A DNA stretch of 45,142 nucleotides. It comes from Coxiellaceae bacterium (GTDB lineage: Bacteria; Pseudomonadota; Gammaproteobacteria; Comchoanobacterales; Comchoanobacteraceae). This document shows, piece by piece, positions 30,594-39,015 of the stretch (position 1 is the first letter of the stretch; every line of letters starts with the position of its first letter). The DNA is taken from positions 1-45,142 of the forward strand of contig CACKTD010000008.1 in the NCBI GenBank assembly GCA_902603055.1. The letters are read 5' to 3'. The notes under the pieces are model-generated. The model saw nothing but the letters and a program-made list of their open reading frames with translations. It did no database searches and was not told where the DNA came from. A program made the translations under genes and the position numbers.

Positions 30594-31083
30594 TTCTATA
30601 TTAACTGAAAAATTTTTTGCACGACCAGCTCAAGCAGTGGCCTACGATTGCATCGGTTGTATTTTAAGCATTAATAATCATTCAGGTGTAATCGTTGAAG
30701 CAGAAGCCTATGGCGGTAATGATGATCCTGCTTCCCATGCTTATAAAAAAAGAACGCCGCGTAATAGCATTATGTTTGGTCCACCTGGATTAATATATGT
30801 ATATATGATTTATGGAAAACATTATTGCTTTAATATGATTACAGAAATTAATGGCCGTGCTGGATCAGTATTTATTCGAGCGGTTAAGGATCAAACACTC
30901 ATAGATGGTCCTGGTAAGTTTACAAAAGCATGGGACATTGATATGGAACTAAATAATACCTCTCTAATCAATAATCCAACACAGTATTTAATCCAAGGTC
31001 AAAGACCTACCTTAATTAAAAGTTTTCCTAGAATAGGTATTCGTAACGGTAAAGAACTTTTATGGCGGTTTCGTAAAATTTAA
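30580..31083 (+). CDS. DNA-3-methyladenine glycosylase, AAG/MPG family
   Basis: 167 residues, base-excision repair enzyme removing alkylated purines. Family blocks seen in order: ARPAQAVAYDCIGCIL, IVEAEAYGGNDDPASHAY with the catalytic Glu, TPRNSIMFGPPGLIYVYMIYG, HYCFNMITE, and GPGKFTKAWDID. It is shorter than typical (about 190-200), missing some C-terminal sequence but ending normally. Start codon set by the absence of other in-frame Met before residue 65; it sits inside a hairpin with no ribosome site. Joins the three photolyase-family genes as a DNA-repair function. Confidence 0.88.
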   Translation: MIKATSILTEKFFARPAQAVAYDCIGCILSINNHSGVIVEAEAYGGNDDPASHAYKKRTPRNSIMFGPPGLIYVYMIYGKHYCFNMITEINGRAGSVFIRAVKDQTLIDGPGKFTKAWDIDMELNNTSLINNPTQYLIQGQRPTLIKSFPRIGIRNGKELLWRFRKI

Positions 31084-31183
31084 TCATATACAAATCATAT
31101 TAATTACATATATTTTTTCAAATGTTCATGTAGTACATATTTAGCTATATTTAAATTAGGGATAATAAAATATAGAGATTAAC

Positions 31184-31891
31184 ATGAGTACAAACGAAAA
31201 CAATCCAGATCAACCATCACGTAAGCAGACAAAAGTAGAGCGTTTTACCGATTTTCTCATAAAAGATAGAGTACAAGAAGATGATTTTTGCCTTAAGGAA
31301 TTTTTAATATCTCCTGAACAACTTACAATGTTGCAGTTTGTTAGTAATAACACAAATAACTACGCTGCTTTAATAGAGTATATATTAAGCTCTGTGTACT
31401 TATATGAAGAGGAACCACAGGCACTAATAGAATTTCCAGAACAGAAAGAGTTTAGAGCCTTACTATATTCTCAATTAGATAAATTCAGAAGTGAAGAACT
31501 TAAAGAAGATACGACATTCCCACCTGCATCCTATGATTCACCTCCTGAAACTATATACACCGAAAGTGTACCTAACAGTGATGGGAGCACTGGATCTGCC
31601 GGATTTTTTGGACCAATGAGTCCAGAACGGGAATATAATGCATGTAGAGATCCAAACAATTACACTATTAGTGAACACAATATAACTAATGTTGTATTCC
31701 ATTATCTTACACCTAAACAAGCAGCTGTTGCCGATAATATATTAAGTTTTGAGACTGAAGAAAATCATACTGATACACACGAAATGTTATCAAAGTTTGT
31801 ATTGAGTATGATAGTTCAAAACAATCCAGACCGTACATTAGACGACATTGAGGGTGTTGAGAAGAAACCCTCTCAAGGACCTTCTATTTAA
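31184..31891 (+). CDS. Unknown 235-residue acidic protein
   Basis: Family not recognised. Soluble and acidic, without signal peptide or helix for membrane insertion. N-terminal half helical (LTMLQFVSNNTNNYAALIEY); a Ser/Pro/Gly-rich central linker (PPASYDSPPETIYTESVPNS, residues about 113-135) separates it from a helical C-terminal half (LTPKQAAVADNILSFETEEN). The 100 bases upstream (31084-31183) are AT-rich and probably hold its promoter. Style resembles effector-like accessory genes of host-associated bacteria, but nothing proves this. Confidence 0.65.
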   Translation: MSTNENNPDQPSRKQTKVERFTDFLIKDRVQEDDFCLKEFLISPEQLTMLQFVSNNTNNYAALIEYILSSVYLYEEEPQALIEFPEQKEFRALLYSQLDKFRSEELKEDTTFPPASYDSPPETIYTESVPNSDGSTGSAGFFGPMSPEREYNACRDPNNYTISEHNITNVVFHYLTPKQAAVADNILSFETEENHTDTHEMLSKFVLSMIVQNNPDRTLDDIEGVEKKPSQGPSI

Positions 31892-31930
31892 CTTGATCAA
31901 AAAATAATGTAACCTGGAAATAGTTAGGAG

Positions 31931-32118
31931 TTATTGCATCTTCACTATATCTAATACATCCGCTTTTAATCTCAGGTCAATCAGCAGAAAATCCAATTCA
32001 ATTTCTGACAATGATAACTCCTGTAAAGTATTTAAGCCGAAGTTTTTTGTTGCTAAAGAAATCTTATCCAAAAGCCATGAAAAAATTTCAAAATCAAAAC
32101 GAGAGGTAATGTGTCGTA
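31931..32118 (-). pseudogene. Possible gene remnant (C-terminal fragment, unrecognised)
   Basis: On the minus strand a stop-free frame reads RHITSRFDFEIFSWLLDK, then ISLATKNFGLNTLQELSLSE, then IELDFLLIDLRLKADVLDIV and KMQ before a TAA at 31931. Its amino-acid composition and hydrophobic periodicity look protein-like, but there is no start codon and the frame runs into the antisense of the photolyase gene. I read it as the leftover 3' end of a lost gene. It occupies most of the 254-base gap 31892-32145. Confidence 0.35.
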
Positions 32119-32131
32119 TTATGTAATATGA

Positions 32132-32137
32132 TATAAT
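32132..32137 (+). promoter_or_regulatory. -10 box, CPD photolyase (leaderless)
   Basis: TATAAT ending 8 bases before the ATG at 32146; the AAGG at 32140-32143 is too close to the start codon to act as a ribosome site. Confidence 0.5.
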
Positions 32138-32145
32138 AAGAAGGT

Positions 32146-33555
32146 ATGGGAATTAATAATATAGTTTGGTTACGTAATGATTTTAGAATCTTAGATAACC
32201 CTGCGCTTTTAAACGCAACCACAAGCGGTAAAACTATTTTAATTTATATTCTTGACTCTAATGAGTCTACCGTTGAAACATTAGGCTCAGCAAGTCGTTG
32301 TTATTTGCACGCATTAATAACACAATTTCAAAAAGATACTGGGGCAAAACTAAATTGTTATGAAGGAGATCCTATAAAAATCCTTCCAGAGATCATCGAA
32401 CACTTTAAAGCAGATGCCATATATTGGAATCGAGCTTACAGCCCATATGCTATTCAAAGGGACCGCTCATTGAAAGAGTCCTTAAAAATCAAAGTACACA
32501 GTTATAACGGGAGCTTGCTATGGGAGCCATGGCATGTCTTAAAGTCAGATAATACTCCATATCGAGTATTTACGCCATTTTATCGAAAAGGTTGTATACC
32601 TTGTGAAAGAGAACCACGCACACCTCTACCGAAGGCGAACTTAGATGCGATTTTGCCTGGGGAAAGCCATTTAGGAGTTGAGAATTTAAACTTATTGGAA
32701 CATAAACCTTGGGAAAATACTCTCATTTCGCACTGGGAAATTGGAGAGCAAGGGGCAATGCAACGGTTAACACGCTTTTGTGAGCATGGCTTAAATGGGT
32801 ACAAAGATGGACGCAATTTCCCTAATAAGAAGAACGTATCCATGCTATCAGCAGACTTACGTTGGGGAACATTATCGCCTAACCAAGTTTATGATATGAT
32901 TCATAACAACTCAGATGTAGACACACGTGACAAAGATCATTTTTTAAGTGAATTAGGATGGCGCGAATTTTCATACTATCTGTTATACCACTTTCCAAAA
33001 CTATTAACTGAAAATCTGCAGCCAAAATTTGATCGTTTCCCTTGGAGTACTAACCCTCAGTTTTTGAAAGCATGGCAACAAGGGAAAACAGGCTATCCAA
33101 TAGTAGATGCTGGAATGCGTCAAATGTATGCAACGGGTTATATGCATAATCGGGTTCGAATGATTGTAGGTTCATTTTTAGTAAAAAACTTATTACTGGA
33201 TTGGCGTGAAGGTGCTGCTTGGTTTTGGGATTGTTTAGTAGATGCTGACATTGCTAATAACTTTGCTAGTTGGCAATGGGTTGCAGGTTGTGGTGCTGAT
33301 GCTGCGCCCTATTTTCGGATATTCAACCCCATCACCCAAGGTGATAAATTTGATAAACATGGCGAATATACTAAATATTGGGTTCCTGAGCTAAAAGATT
33401 TGCCTGAAAACTACTTGTTTCAGCCATGGGAAGCACCATCAGAAGTTCTCAAAGCAGCAGGAATTTCACTCGGCAATAATTACCCTCACCCGATTGTTGA
33501 TTTAAAAACATCTCGACAAAAAGCACTGGATGCATTTGCACAACTTAAATCATGA
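32146..33555 (+). CDS. phrB: Deoxyribodipyrimidine photolyase, class I CPD type
   Basis: 469 residues, light-driven repair of cyclobutane pyrimidine dimers with FAD. Antenna domain start NIVWLRNDFRILDNPALL; FAD domain with LSELGWREFSYYLLYHFP, TGYPIVDAGMRQMYATGYMH, NRVRMIVGSFLVKNLLLDWR, and the full DADIANNFASWQW / CGADAAPYFRIFNP region that the other cryptochrome in this window lacks. Length equals E. coli PhrB. Its stop overlaps the next gene's start (ATGA, 4 bases), so both photolyases are one translation unit. Confidence 0.97.
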   Translation: MGINNIVWLRNDFRILDNPALLNATTSGKTILIYILDSNESTVETLGSASRCYLHALITQFQKDTGAKLNCYEGDPIKILPEIIEHFKADAIYWNRAYSPYAIQRDRSLKESLKIKVHSYNGSLLWEPWHVLKSDNTPYRVFTPFYRKGCIPCEREPRTPLPKANLDAILPGESHLGVENLNLLEHKPWENTLISHWEIGEQGAMQRLTRFCEHGLNGYKDGRNFPNKKNVSMLSADLRWGTLSPNQVYDMIHNNSDVDTRDKDHFLSELGWREFSYYLLYHFPKLLTENLQPKFDRFPWSTNPQFLKAWQQGKTGYPIVDAGMRQMYATGYMHNRVRMIVGSFLVKNLLLDWREGAAWFWDCLVDADIANNFASWQWVAGCGADAAPYFRIFNPITQGDKFDKHGEYTKYWVPELKDLPENYLFQPWEAPSEVLKAAGISLGNNYPHPIVDLKTSRQKALDAFAQLKS

Positions 33556-35087
33556 GTTATAAATCTATACGTTGGGTCCTTGGAGATCAACTGCACACAA
33601 ACATTACTTCCCTAAAGGATACTAAGCCTGATAAAGATATAATTTTCATGTGTGAAGTTCAACATGAAGCCACTGTTGTAAAACATCATCAAAAGAAATT
33701 AGTTCTAATTTTTTCTGCAATGCGACACTTTGCTCAAAGTTTAGAGGAACAGGGCTACAAGGTGGTCTACATCAAAATGGATGATCCTAATAATACTGGT
33801 AGTTTTGAGAAAGAATGTCTAAGAATCAGCAAAAAACACCCTCAGTTACCAATTATCGTCACTGAACCGAGTGAATATAGAGTCTTAGAACTCATTAAAT
33901 CCCTTCAACAAAACATTGCTATTGAAATACGTTCAGATGATCGATTCTTTTGTAGTAAAGAGGAATTTAAAATATGGGCAGGTACTAAAAAACAATTACG
34001 TATGGAAAACTTCTATCGTAAAATGCGCGTAGACCATCATATATTAATGGATGAATCAGGCAAGCCCATAGGCGGCCAGTGGAACTATGATAAAGAAAAC
34101 CGAAAATCACCTCCAAAAAATGGTTTAGATGTTCCTAGCCCAACAGCATTTACACCTGATGAGATTACTGATGAAGTGATTCAAATGGTTGCAACACGAT
34201 TTGGTGATCATTTTGGTAATACCACTAACTTCCACTATGCTGTCACACGATCACACGCTTTAAAAGTATTAAAAGATTTCATACAACAACGTATAAAACT
34301 TTTTGGGGACTATCAAGATGCAATGCTCGTCGATGAATTTTGGATGTATCACGCTCATATTGGCTTTTATCTTAACACTGGCTTACTAGAAGCTAGAGAA
34401 TGTGTGCAAGCTGCGTGTGATGCATACACAAAGCATACCGCTCCACTGTCTGCAGTTGAAGGGTTTGTTCGTCAAATCCTTGGATGGCGTGAATTTATGC
34501 GAGGCATCTATTGGTTGAAAATGCCTGAGTATACTGAGCTTAACTTTCTCAAAGCAAAAGAAGCTCTCCCTGATTTTTATTGGACGGGGAAAACTGATAT
34601 GAAATGTATGCAACAAGCAATAAAGGCTACTCATGACCAAGCCTATGCTCACCATATCCAACGATTGATGGTTACTGGTAATTATGCATTATTAACAGGC
34701 ATTGACCCAAAATCAATAAACGAATGGTACTGGATTGTATACGCCGATGCCTACCATTGGGTTGAATTACCTAATGTATATGGTATGGCTATTTTTGCAG
34801 ATGGAGGAGTTTACGCCTCAAAGCCCTATGCTGCTAGCGGTGCGTACATCAATAAAATGTCAAACTACTGCAAAAACTGTCGGTACCATGTGGATCAAAA
34901 ATTTGGGGACGATGCCTGTCCATTCAATTATTTATATTGGTACTTTTTACACCAAAATGAATCGACACTAAAAAATAATAATCGTATGTCATTAATATAC
35001 GCATTACTTGCCAAAAACAAAAACCTAGACGCAATTATCTCGAGTGCAAAAAAACATATTGCAACGCACCACTCGCAGAAAAGATAG
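33552..35087 (+). CDS. Iron-sulfur bacterial cryptochrome/(6-4) photolyase (FeS-BCP)
   Basis: 511 residues. N-terminal start SIRWVLGDQLHTNITSL and the FAD domain match the FeS-BCP (PhrB/CryB) class. Cysteines C352, C440, C443 and C456 have the same spacing as the four 4Fe-4S ligands of Agrobacterium PhrB (C350, C438, C441, C454): 88, 3 and 13 residues apart. Other family landmarks: WREFMRGIYWLK near 315, HHIQRLMVTGNYALLTGIDP near 375, WVELPNVYGMAIFADGG. It repairs (6-4) photoproducts in characterised members. Coupled to phrB. Confidence 0.95.
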   Translation: MSYKSIRWVLGDQLHTNITSLKDTKPDKDIIFMCEVQHEATVVKHHQKKLVLIFSAMRHFAQSLEEQGYKVVYIKMDDPNNTGSFEKECLRISKKHPQLPIIVTEPSEYRVLELIKSLQQNIAIEIRSDDRFFCSKEEFKIWAGTKKQLRMENFYRKMRVDHHILMDESGKPIGGQWNYDKENRKSPPKNGLDVPSPTAFTPDEITDEVIQMVATRFGDHFGNTTNFHYAVTRSHALKVLKDFIQQRIKLFGDYQDAMLVDEFWMYHAHIGFYLNTGLLEARECVQAACDAYTKHTAPLSAVEGFVRQILGWREFMRGIYWLKMPEYTELNFLKAKEALPDFYWTGKTDMKCMQQAIKATHDQAYAHHIQRLMVTGNYALLTGIDPKSINEWYWIVYADAYHWVELPNVYGMAIFADGGVYASKPYAASGAYINKMSNYCKNCRYHVDQKFGDDACPFNYLYWYFLHQNESTLKNNNRMSLIYALLAKNKNLDAIISSAKKHIATHHSQKR

Positions 35088-35130
35088 AAAATTCTAATTA
35101 TAGCTTTTACCTATTGAAAACATAGTTAAA

Positions 35131-35146
35131 AAGTAATGTATTACTT
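35131..35146 (+). promoter_or_regulatory. 16-base inverted repeat upstream of the 224-residue unknown gene
   Basis: AAGTAAT-GT-ATTACTT, perfect 7-bp arms, 43-58 bases before the ATG at 35189. A TTGAAA lies at 35114-35119. It could be an operator. Confidence 0.35.
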
Positions 35147-35188
35147 ATATTGCCATGATTTAAAATAATACTAAAAGAGAATTAAATT

Positions 35189-35863
35189 ATGAATCCAGTA
35201 GAATTAAAAAGAGCAATTATGTTCAATTTATACGAGCGACTAGTTGCGCAATATAGAAAATTAGGTATCAAAACCAAAATGCCTGACCACCGATGCACAA
35301 TTCCAGATCTCAACTGTAAGTTGGCTTCTTATGAATGTGACGTAAATGGTACTACTGTAAAAATATTTTATCCTATTGAAAATTTAGACTTTAATAATAC
35401 ACTAACTGTTCATGCATGTGATGTCGAAAACGTCATCATAGGACAGGTTGTAAAAGATGAAAAAGATGCAAAAAGAAATATTACTACCGAAGAAGATGCA
35501 TACTTTATTAGCCTAAAGGGTTATCCACCAAATGAATTTATTACTGTAATAGGAAGAGTCAGTTTTGCAAATACAGTTTCAGAACAACATTATATCAATA
35601 ATCACTTAGTGAGACAGGGACCTGATAAATATTTAAATCGAATACCAACCGCTGAGGATCATGAAAATTTGAAAAATTATAACAATAAAAATGAAAGTCC
35701 TTTAGGTGTCGCTGATAGAATTAGTCCTACAAAAGAAAACACTGCGGATTTTGCGGGTTTACAACAATCTTTATTTTACAATAAAAAACCAGAAACGCCT
35801 CATAAACAACGTAATAAAGATCTACCTAAAAACCCTGTACTTAGGAGATCTAGTTCCTTTTAA
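35189..35863 (+). CDS. Unknown 224-residue protein
   Basis: Family not recognised. N-terminal 130 residues look like a compact domain with beta-rich stretches (DVNGTTVKIFYPIE, LTVHACDVENVIIGQVV); four cysteines lie in the first 85 residues (HRCTIPDLNCKLASYEC among them). The C-terminal 80 residues are disordered, basic and Asn/Pro/Lys-rich, ending KNPVLRRSSSF. No signal peptide. The ATG at 35189 follows an AGAGAA stretch. It shares a style of basic Ser-rich C-terminus (RRSSSF) with the next gene (KRTKTFPK), so the two may be functionally related. Confidence 0.65.
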   Translation: MNPVELKRAIMFNLYERLVAQYRKLGIKTKMPDHRCTIPDLNCKLASYECDVNGTTVKIFYPIENLDFNNTLTVHACDVENVIIGQVVKDEKDAKRNITTEEDAYFISLKGYPPNEFITVIGRVSFANTVSEQHYINNHLVRQGPDKYLNRIPTAEDHENLKNYNNKNESPLGVADRISPTKENTADFAGLQQSLFYNKKPETPHKQRNKDLPKNPVLRRSSSF

Positions 35864-35944
35864 TATTTAAAGCGCATTATGCTAATGAGTATTTATAGAT
35901 TTTTTGAATTAGATATTTAGAACTAATACAGTAAGATAATGATT

Positions 35945-36379
35945 ATGAAAAAGATTGATCGACACTTAAAAACACAAATGCCAACAGACGATAATTTTTG
36001 TGCTGATAAGGATTTGGAGTTACAAAATATTTTTGAAAATGAATTCTCCTCTGATGATGAAGATTACATTGTAGGGGAAAATACTTCTAATGGATATAAG
36101 ACACCTACTCTATTATGTCCAATCGCAATACCACCAGATACCTCTCCTTACGTACGAGAATCATCAAAAAATGCTACTCTTTCATTTAGTAAAACATGTG
36201 CATTTGAATTACCTAACAAACGTCCACGAGCTGAGGAAAATCATGATATCAACAGAATAAATTCTGCTTTAGGACGTGTGAACTTATTCCATGAGCTTAA
36301 TGCTTGTAGCGATAACTCTAGCCAGTCTCTTAAACGAACTAAAACATTTCCTAAATTACCACTTCCTGGTCTTTGTTAA
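35945..36379 (+). CDS. Unknown 144-residue protein with a basic NLS-like motif
   Basis: Family not recognised. Start at 35945 (MKKIDRHLKTQ) or 6 bases earlier at 35939; there is no clear ribosome site. Mostly disordered and hydrophilic, with an acidic run (FENEFSSDDEDYIVGEN) near residue 35, then LPNKRPRAEEN near 90, a short basic motif of the nuclear-localisation type, and SLKRTKTFPKLPLPGLC at the end. If the bacterium has a eukaryotic host, this could be an exported protein; that is inference and short basic motifs occur by chance. Confidence 0.6.
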   Translation: MKKIDRHLKTQMPTDDNFCADKDLELQNIFENEFSSDDEDYIVGENTSNGYKTPTLLCPIAIPPDTSPYVRESSKNATLSFSKTCAFELPNKRPRAEENHDINRINSALGRVNLFHELNACSDNSSQSLKRTKTFPKLPLPGLC

Positions 36380-36407
36380 TTTCTAGAAAAAGGTCTATAT
36401 TGTATGA

Positions 36408-36848
36408 GTGGACCCTATAAATTTATTAATTAGCATTTTAACCTTTGCCGGGGCAATACCATTTATTATTGCTACCTTTGGTATTATTATAACGCAGTCT
36501 TCTTTTTATTTATTTGCGCTCATAGGATATGGAGCAGTTATTCAGTCTTTTATATCAGGTATGCACTGGGGAATTAGTCTTGAAGTAGAACGTTCAGTCA
36601 AAACATTACTAATTAGTATCGTGTTTTCATTACTGAGTTTTCTAAGTATTTTATTTTATAAGATTCCAAGCATAGCGCTTTTGATTCAATTATTTTCTTT
36701 TAACATGCTTTATTTGATTGATGTGTATATTGTTAACGAGGATGCATATCCAAATCAATACATCATTACAAGACAAATTATTACTGGCATTGTTACGGCC
36801 ATACTCATAATAAATTTAATCTTAATTAATATCATTACAATAAATTAA
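36408..36848 (+). CDS. DUF3429 family membrane protein
   Basis: 146 residues starting with GTG at 36408, since the nearby ATG at 36404 is out of frame and soon stops. Five hydrophobic segments. DUF3429 hallmarks: TFAGAIPFIIATFG, then a Tyr-containing helix GYGAVIQSFISGMHWG, where the family motif is Y-x-A-x-I-x-S-F-x-x-G-x-H-W-G. Function of the family is unknown. AAGG 16 bases upstream is weak as a ribosome site. Same strand as, and 28 bases before, the SDR gene. Confidence 0.8.
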   Translation: MDPINLLISILTFAGAIPFIIATFGIIITQSSFYLFALIGYGAVIQSFISGMHWGISLEVERSVKTLLISIVFSLLSFLSILFYKIPSIALLIQLFSFNMLYLIDVYIVNEDAYPNQYIITRQIITGIVTAILIINLILINIITIN

Positions 36849-36876
36849 CTATACTTCTAAAGAATAGGAATTAAAC

Positions 36877-37659
36877 ATGGCTTATTTTAAAGATAAAGTG
36901 GTATTTATTACTGGTGCGTCAAGAGGCATAGGCCTTTGCATTGCAAAAAGATTAGCACAAGATGGCGCTAACATTGTTATTGCAGCTAAAACAGATACAC
37001 CCCACCCTAAACTACCAGGTACAATTTATACGGCTGCTAAAGAAATCGAACAACTTGGTGGTTCAGCATTACCAATTAAAGTGGACATTCGAAACGAAGA
37101 CGATATAAAAACTGCGTTTAATCAAACAATTGAGCATTTTGGTAAATTAGATATTCTCATTAATAATGCAAGTGCAATCTTTCTGTCTACCATTGAAAAT
37201 ACAGATCAAAAACACTATGATTTGATGCATCAAATTAATGGACGAGGTAGTTTCCTCTGTACCAAATATGCTATACCCTATTTAAAAAAATCAGATAATC
37301 CACATATTTTGAATGCCTCACCCCCTGTTGATATTCTCACACAACCCTTCGCAAAGCTTGGAAGTGCATACATAGCTGCAAAACTACTTATGACTATGTG
37401 GACAATAACGCAAGCACCAGAGCTAGCGCCACATGGCATTGCAGTCAATTCAATATGGCCATCAGGAGCAATTGATACAGCAGCTATTCGAAACTTGATG
37501 CCACAGTTTTTAGCATCTGCGCATAAACCCGAAATGGTCGCTGATGCTTGTTATATATTGCTTCAAAAAGACTCTAGGAAATTTAGCGGTCATTGCCTTA
37601 TTGTAGAGGAGCTATTAAAACAACATGGTATTACAGATTTAAGTCCTTATAAGTGCTAG
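36877..37659 (+). CDS. Short-chain dehydrogenase/reductase, HSDL2-like
   Basis: 260 residues. NAD(P)-binding TGASRGIGLCIA at residues 12-23, NNAS near 94, catalytic Ser in NASPP, and YIAAK (Tyr-x-x-x-Lys) near 166. The loop AAKTDTPHPKLPGTIYTAAKEIE and the VNSIWPSGAIDTAA segment are characteristic of hydroxysteroid dehydrogenase-like 2 relatives, thought to act in lipid metabolism. Ribosome site AGGAA is 7 bases before the ATG. Likely cotranscribed with DUF3429. Confidence 0.9.
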   Translation: MAYFKDKVVFITGASRGIGLCIAKRLAQDGANIVIAAKTDTPHPKLPGTIYTAAKEIEQLGGSALPIKVDIRNEDDIKTAFNQTIEHFGKLDILINNASAIFLSTIENTDQKHYDLMHQINGRGSFLCTKYAIPYLKKSDNPHILNASPPVDILTQPFAKLGSAYIAAKLLMTMWTITQAPELAPHGIAVNSIWPSGAIDTAAIRNLMPQFLASAHKPEMVADACYILLQKDSRKFSGHCLIVEELLKQHGITDLSPYKC

Positions 37660-37689
37660 TAATTTAGCAAATATTACCCAAAATTGGTC

Positions 37690-37695
37690 TATAAT
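37690..37695 (+). promoter_or_regulatory. -10 box, flippase gene (leaderless)
   Basis: TATAAT ending 7 bases before the ATG at 37703; no ribosome site. Confidence 0.5.
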
Positions 37696-37702
37696 TAGTT
37701 AT

Positions 37703-38974
37703 ATGAGAAGTAAAATAATTTTTAGTTTAAAGAATTTAGTACTTGCTTCAGCGTTTATGCTAGTTGTATTTAGCTTGAATATGTTTCTGGCAAATCATTT
37801 AGGTGCTGAATCATACGGAAATGTCCAAGTTGGGCTATTTATGCTAATATTTGCAACCTCTACTGCCATTCTCGGCAGCCAAATCTCGCGAGAGATGTAC
37901 GAAAGTAAACACATTCGTGATAAAAAGAAAAAGAATATACTGCGATACACGCACTGGCTCTTTTCTTTTTTGTATTACCCAGTACGTTTAACTATTTTAA
38001 TCATCTTTTTGATTGCTATCGTATTGGGAGGACTTCATTTTAGTGGTTTAGCAGCTCCTCATATAAGCTTCTATCTTTTACTACTCACTCCCATTACAGC
38101 AGCAATATTAATATTGGCCAATATTATTTATATCAATCATAAAACAGCGATTGCGCAAACAATTTTAAAAATTTTACCAGGGTTGTTCCTAATAATTATA
38201 TTGATGAACATTGCTTATTTAGCACAAATACAAATTGCTGAATATCATATTTTGATTGCACTATTCTTTTGTTACGCATTCACATTATTGGTGACGGTCA
38301 ACCTCCTATTCAAATCCATCCCCTCACTTAAATTAAAGAACTTTACAAATGTTGTGCCCTTAACCATTAAATGGGATGAGCATTCAGTTCAACTGATGAT
38401 CAGCACAATTATTTTAAAACTCTTTATGATTGCGCCTTTGCTCATCGCTGAAATCTCATTCGTTAATGAAGCTAATGTCGGTATATTTGCAGCCTACTTG
38501 ATTGTTTCCACATTCTTATACGTAATAAGCTCTGCTTTCTTACAACCCATTAAACCCTATATTATTAATAAGAAAACACGAAGTGAAAACTTAGTTACAT
38601 TTAAAAAGATGCGTTTACTGAATGTCATGATCAGTGCTGTAGTTGCCATTGCATTATTAATAGGCTTCCCATATATATTCACATTATTTGGGTCAGCATT
38701 TCTAAGTAATCAAACAGCCTTCACACTGTTAGTGCTTGGTGGTTTTCTAAGTGCTATCCAAATACCTGCAACGATTATGATCTACGGACAACAAGATGTC
38801 ACAGATTTTAGAGATACTGTGATTCATGCTTTAATCATACTATTTGTACTTGGGTTTGCATTTGCTAATAACTTTGGCTTAGAAGGTCTTGCCAGCGTAT
38901 TTCTACTATGCAATATGTATACAGCCTTAAGAACATTCTTTATGTCCAGAAAATTAATGGTCATGTCCGAATAA
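37703..38974 (+). CDS. Polysaccharide flippase-like protein (MOP superfamily)
   Basis: 423 residues with about 12 hydrophobic segments, fitting oligosaccharide flippases (Wzx-type). Typical N-terminal start: a basic cap and helix, then FLANHLGAESYGNVQVGLFM, and mid-protein VQLMISTIILKLFMIAPLLI. A basic loop KKTRSENLVTFKKMR divides two halves. Such proteins move lipid-linked sugars across the inner membrane and would fit the glycan genes early in the window, though it is 30 kb away. Cargo unknown. Confidence 0.75.
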   Translation: MRSKIIFSLKNLVLASAFMLVVFSLNMFLANHLGAESYGNVQVGLFMLIFATSTAILGSQISREMYESKHIRDKKKKNILRYTHWLFSFLYYPVRLTILIIFLIAIVLGGLHFSGLAAPHISFYLLLLTPITAAILILANIIYINHKTAIAQTILKILPGLFLIIILMNIAYLAQIQIAEYHILIALFFCYAFTLLVTVNLLFKSIPSLKLKNFTNVVPLTIKWDEHSVQLMISTIILKLFMIAPLLIAEISFVNEANVGIFAAYLIVSTFLYVISSAFLQPIKPYIINKKTRSENLVTFKKMRLLNVMISAVVAIALLIGFPYIFTLFGSAFLSNQTAFTLLVLGGFLSAIQIPATIMIYGQQDVTDFRDTVIHALIILFVLGFAFANNFGLEGLASVFLLCNMYTALRTFFMSRKLMVMSE

Positions 38975-39002
38975 AATAATAGCTTCGGCGAAATAAGTTC
39001 AC

Positions 39003-39008
39003 TATAAT
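39003..39008 (+). promoter_or_regulatory. -10 box, MFS pump gene (leaderless)
   Basis: TATAAT ending 7 bases before the ATG at 39016; no ribosome site. Confidence 0.5.
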
Positions 39009-39015
39009 CAAACAA

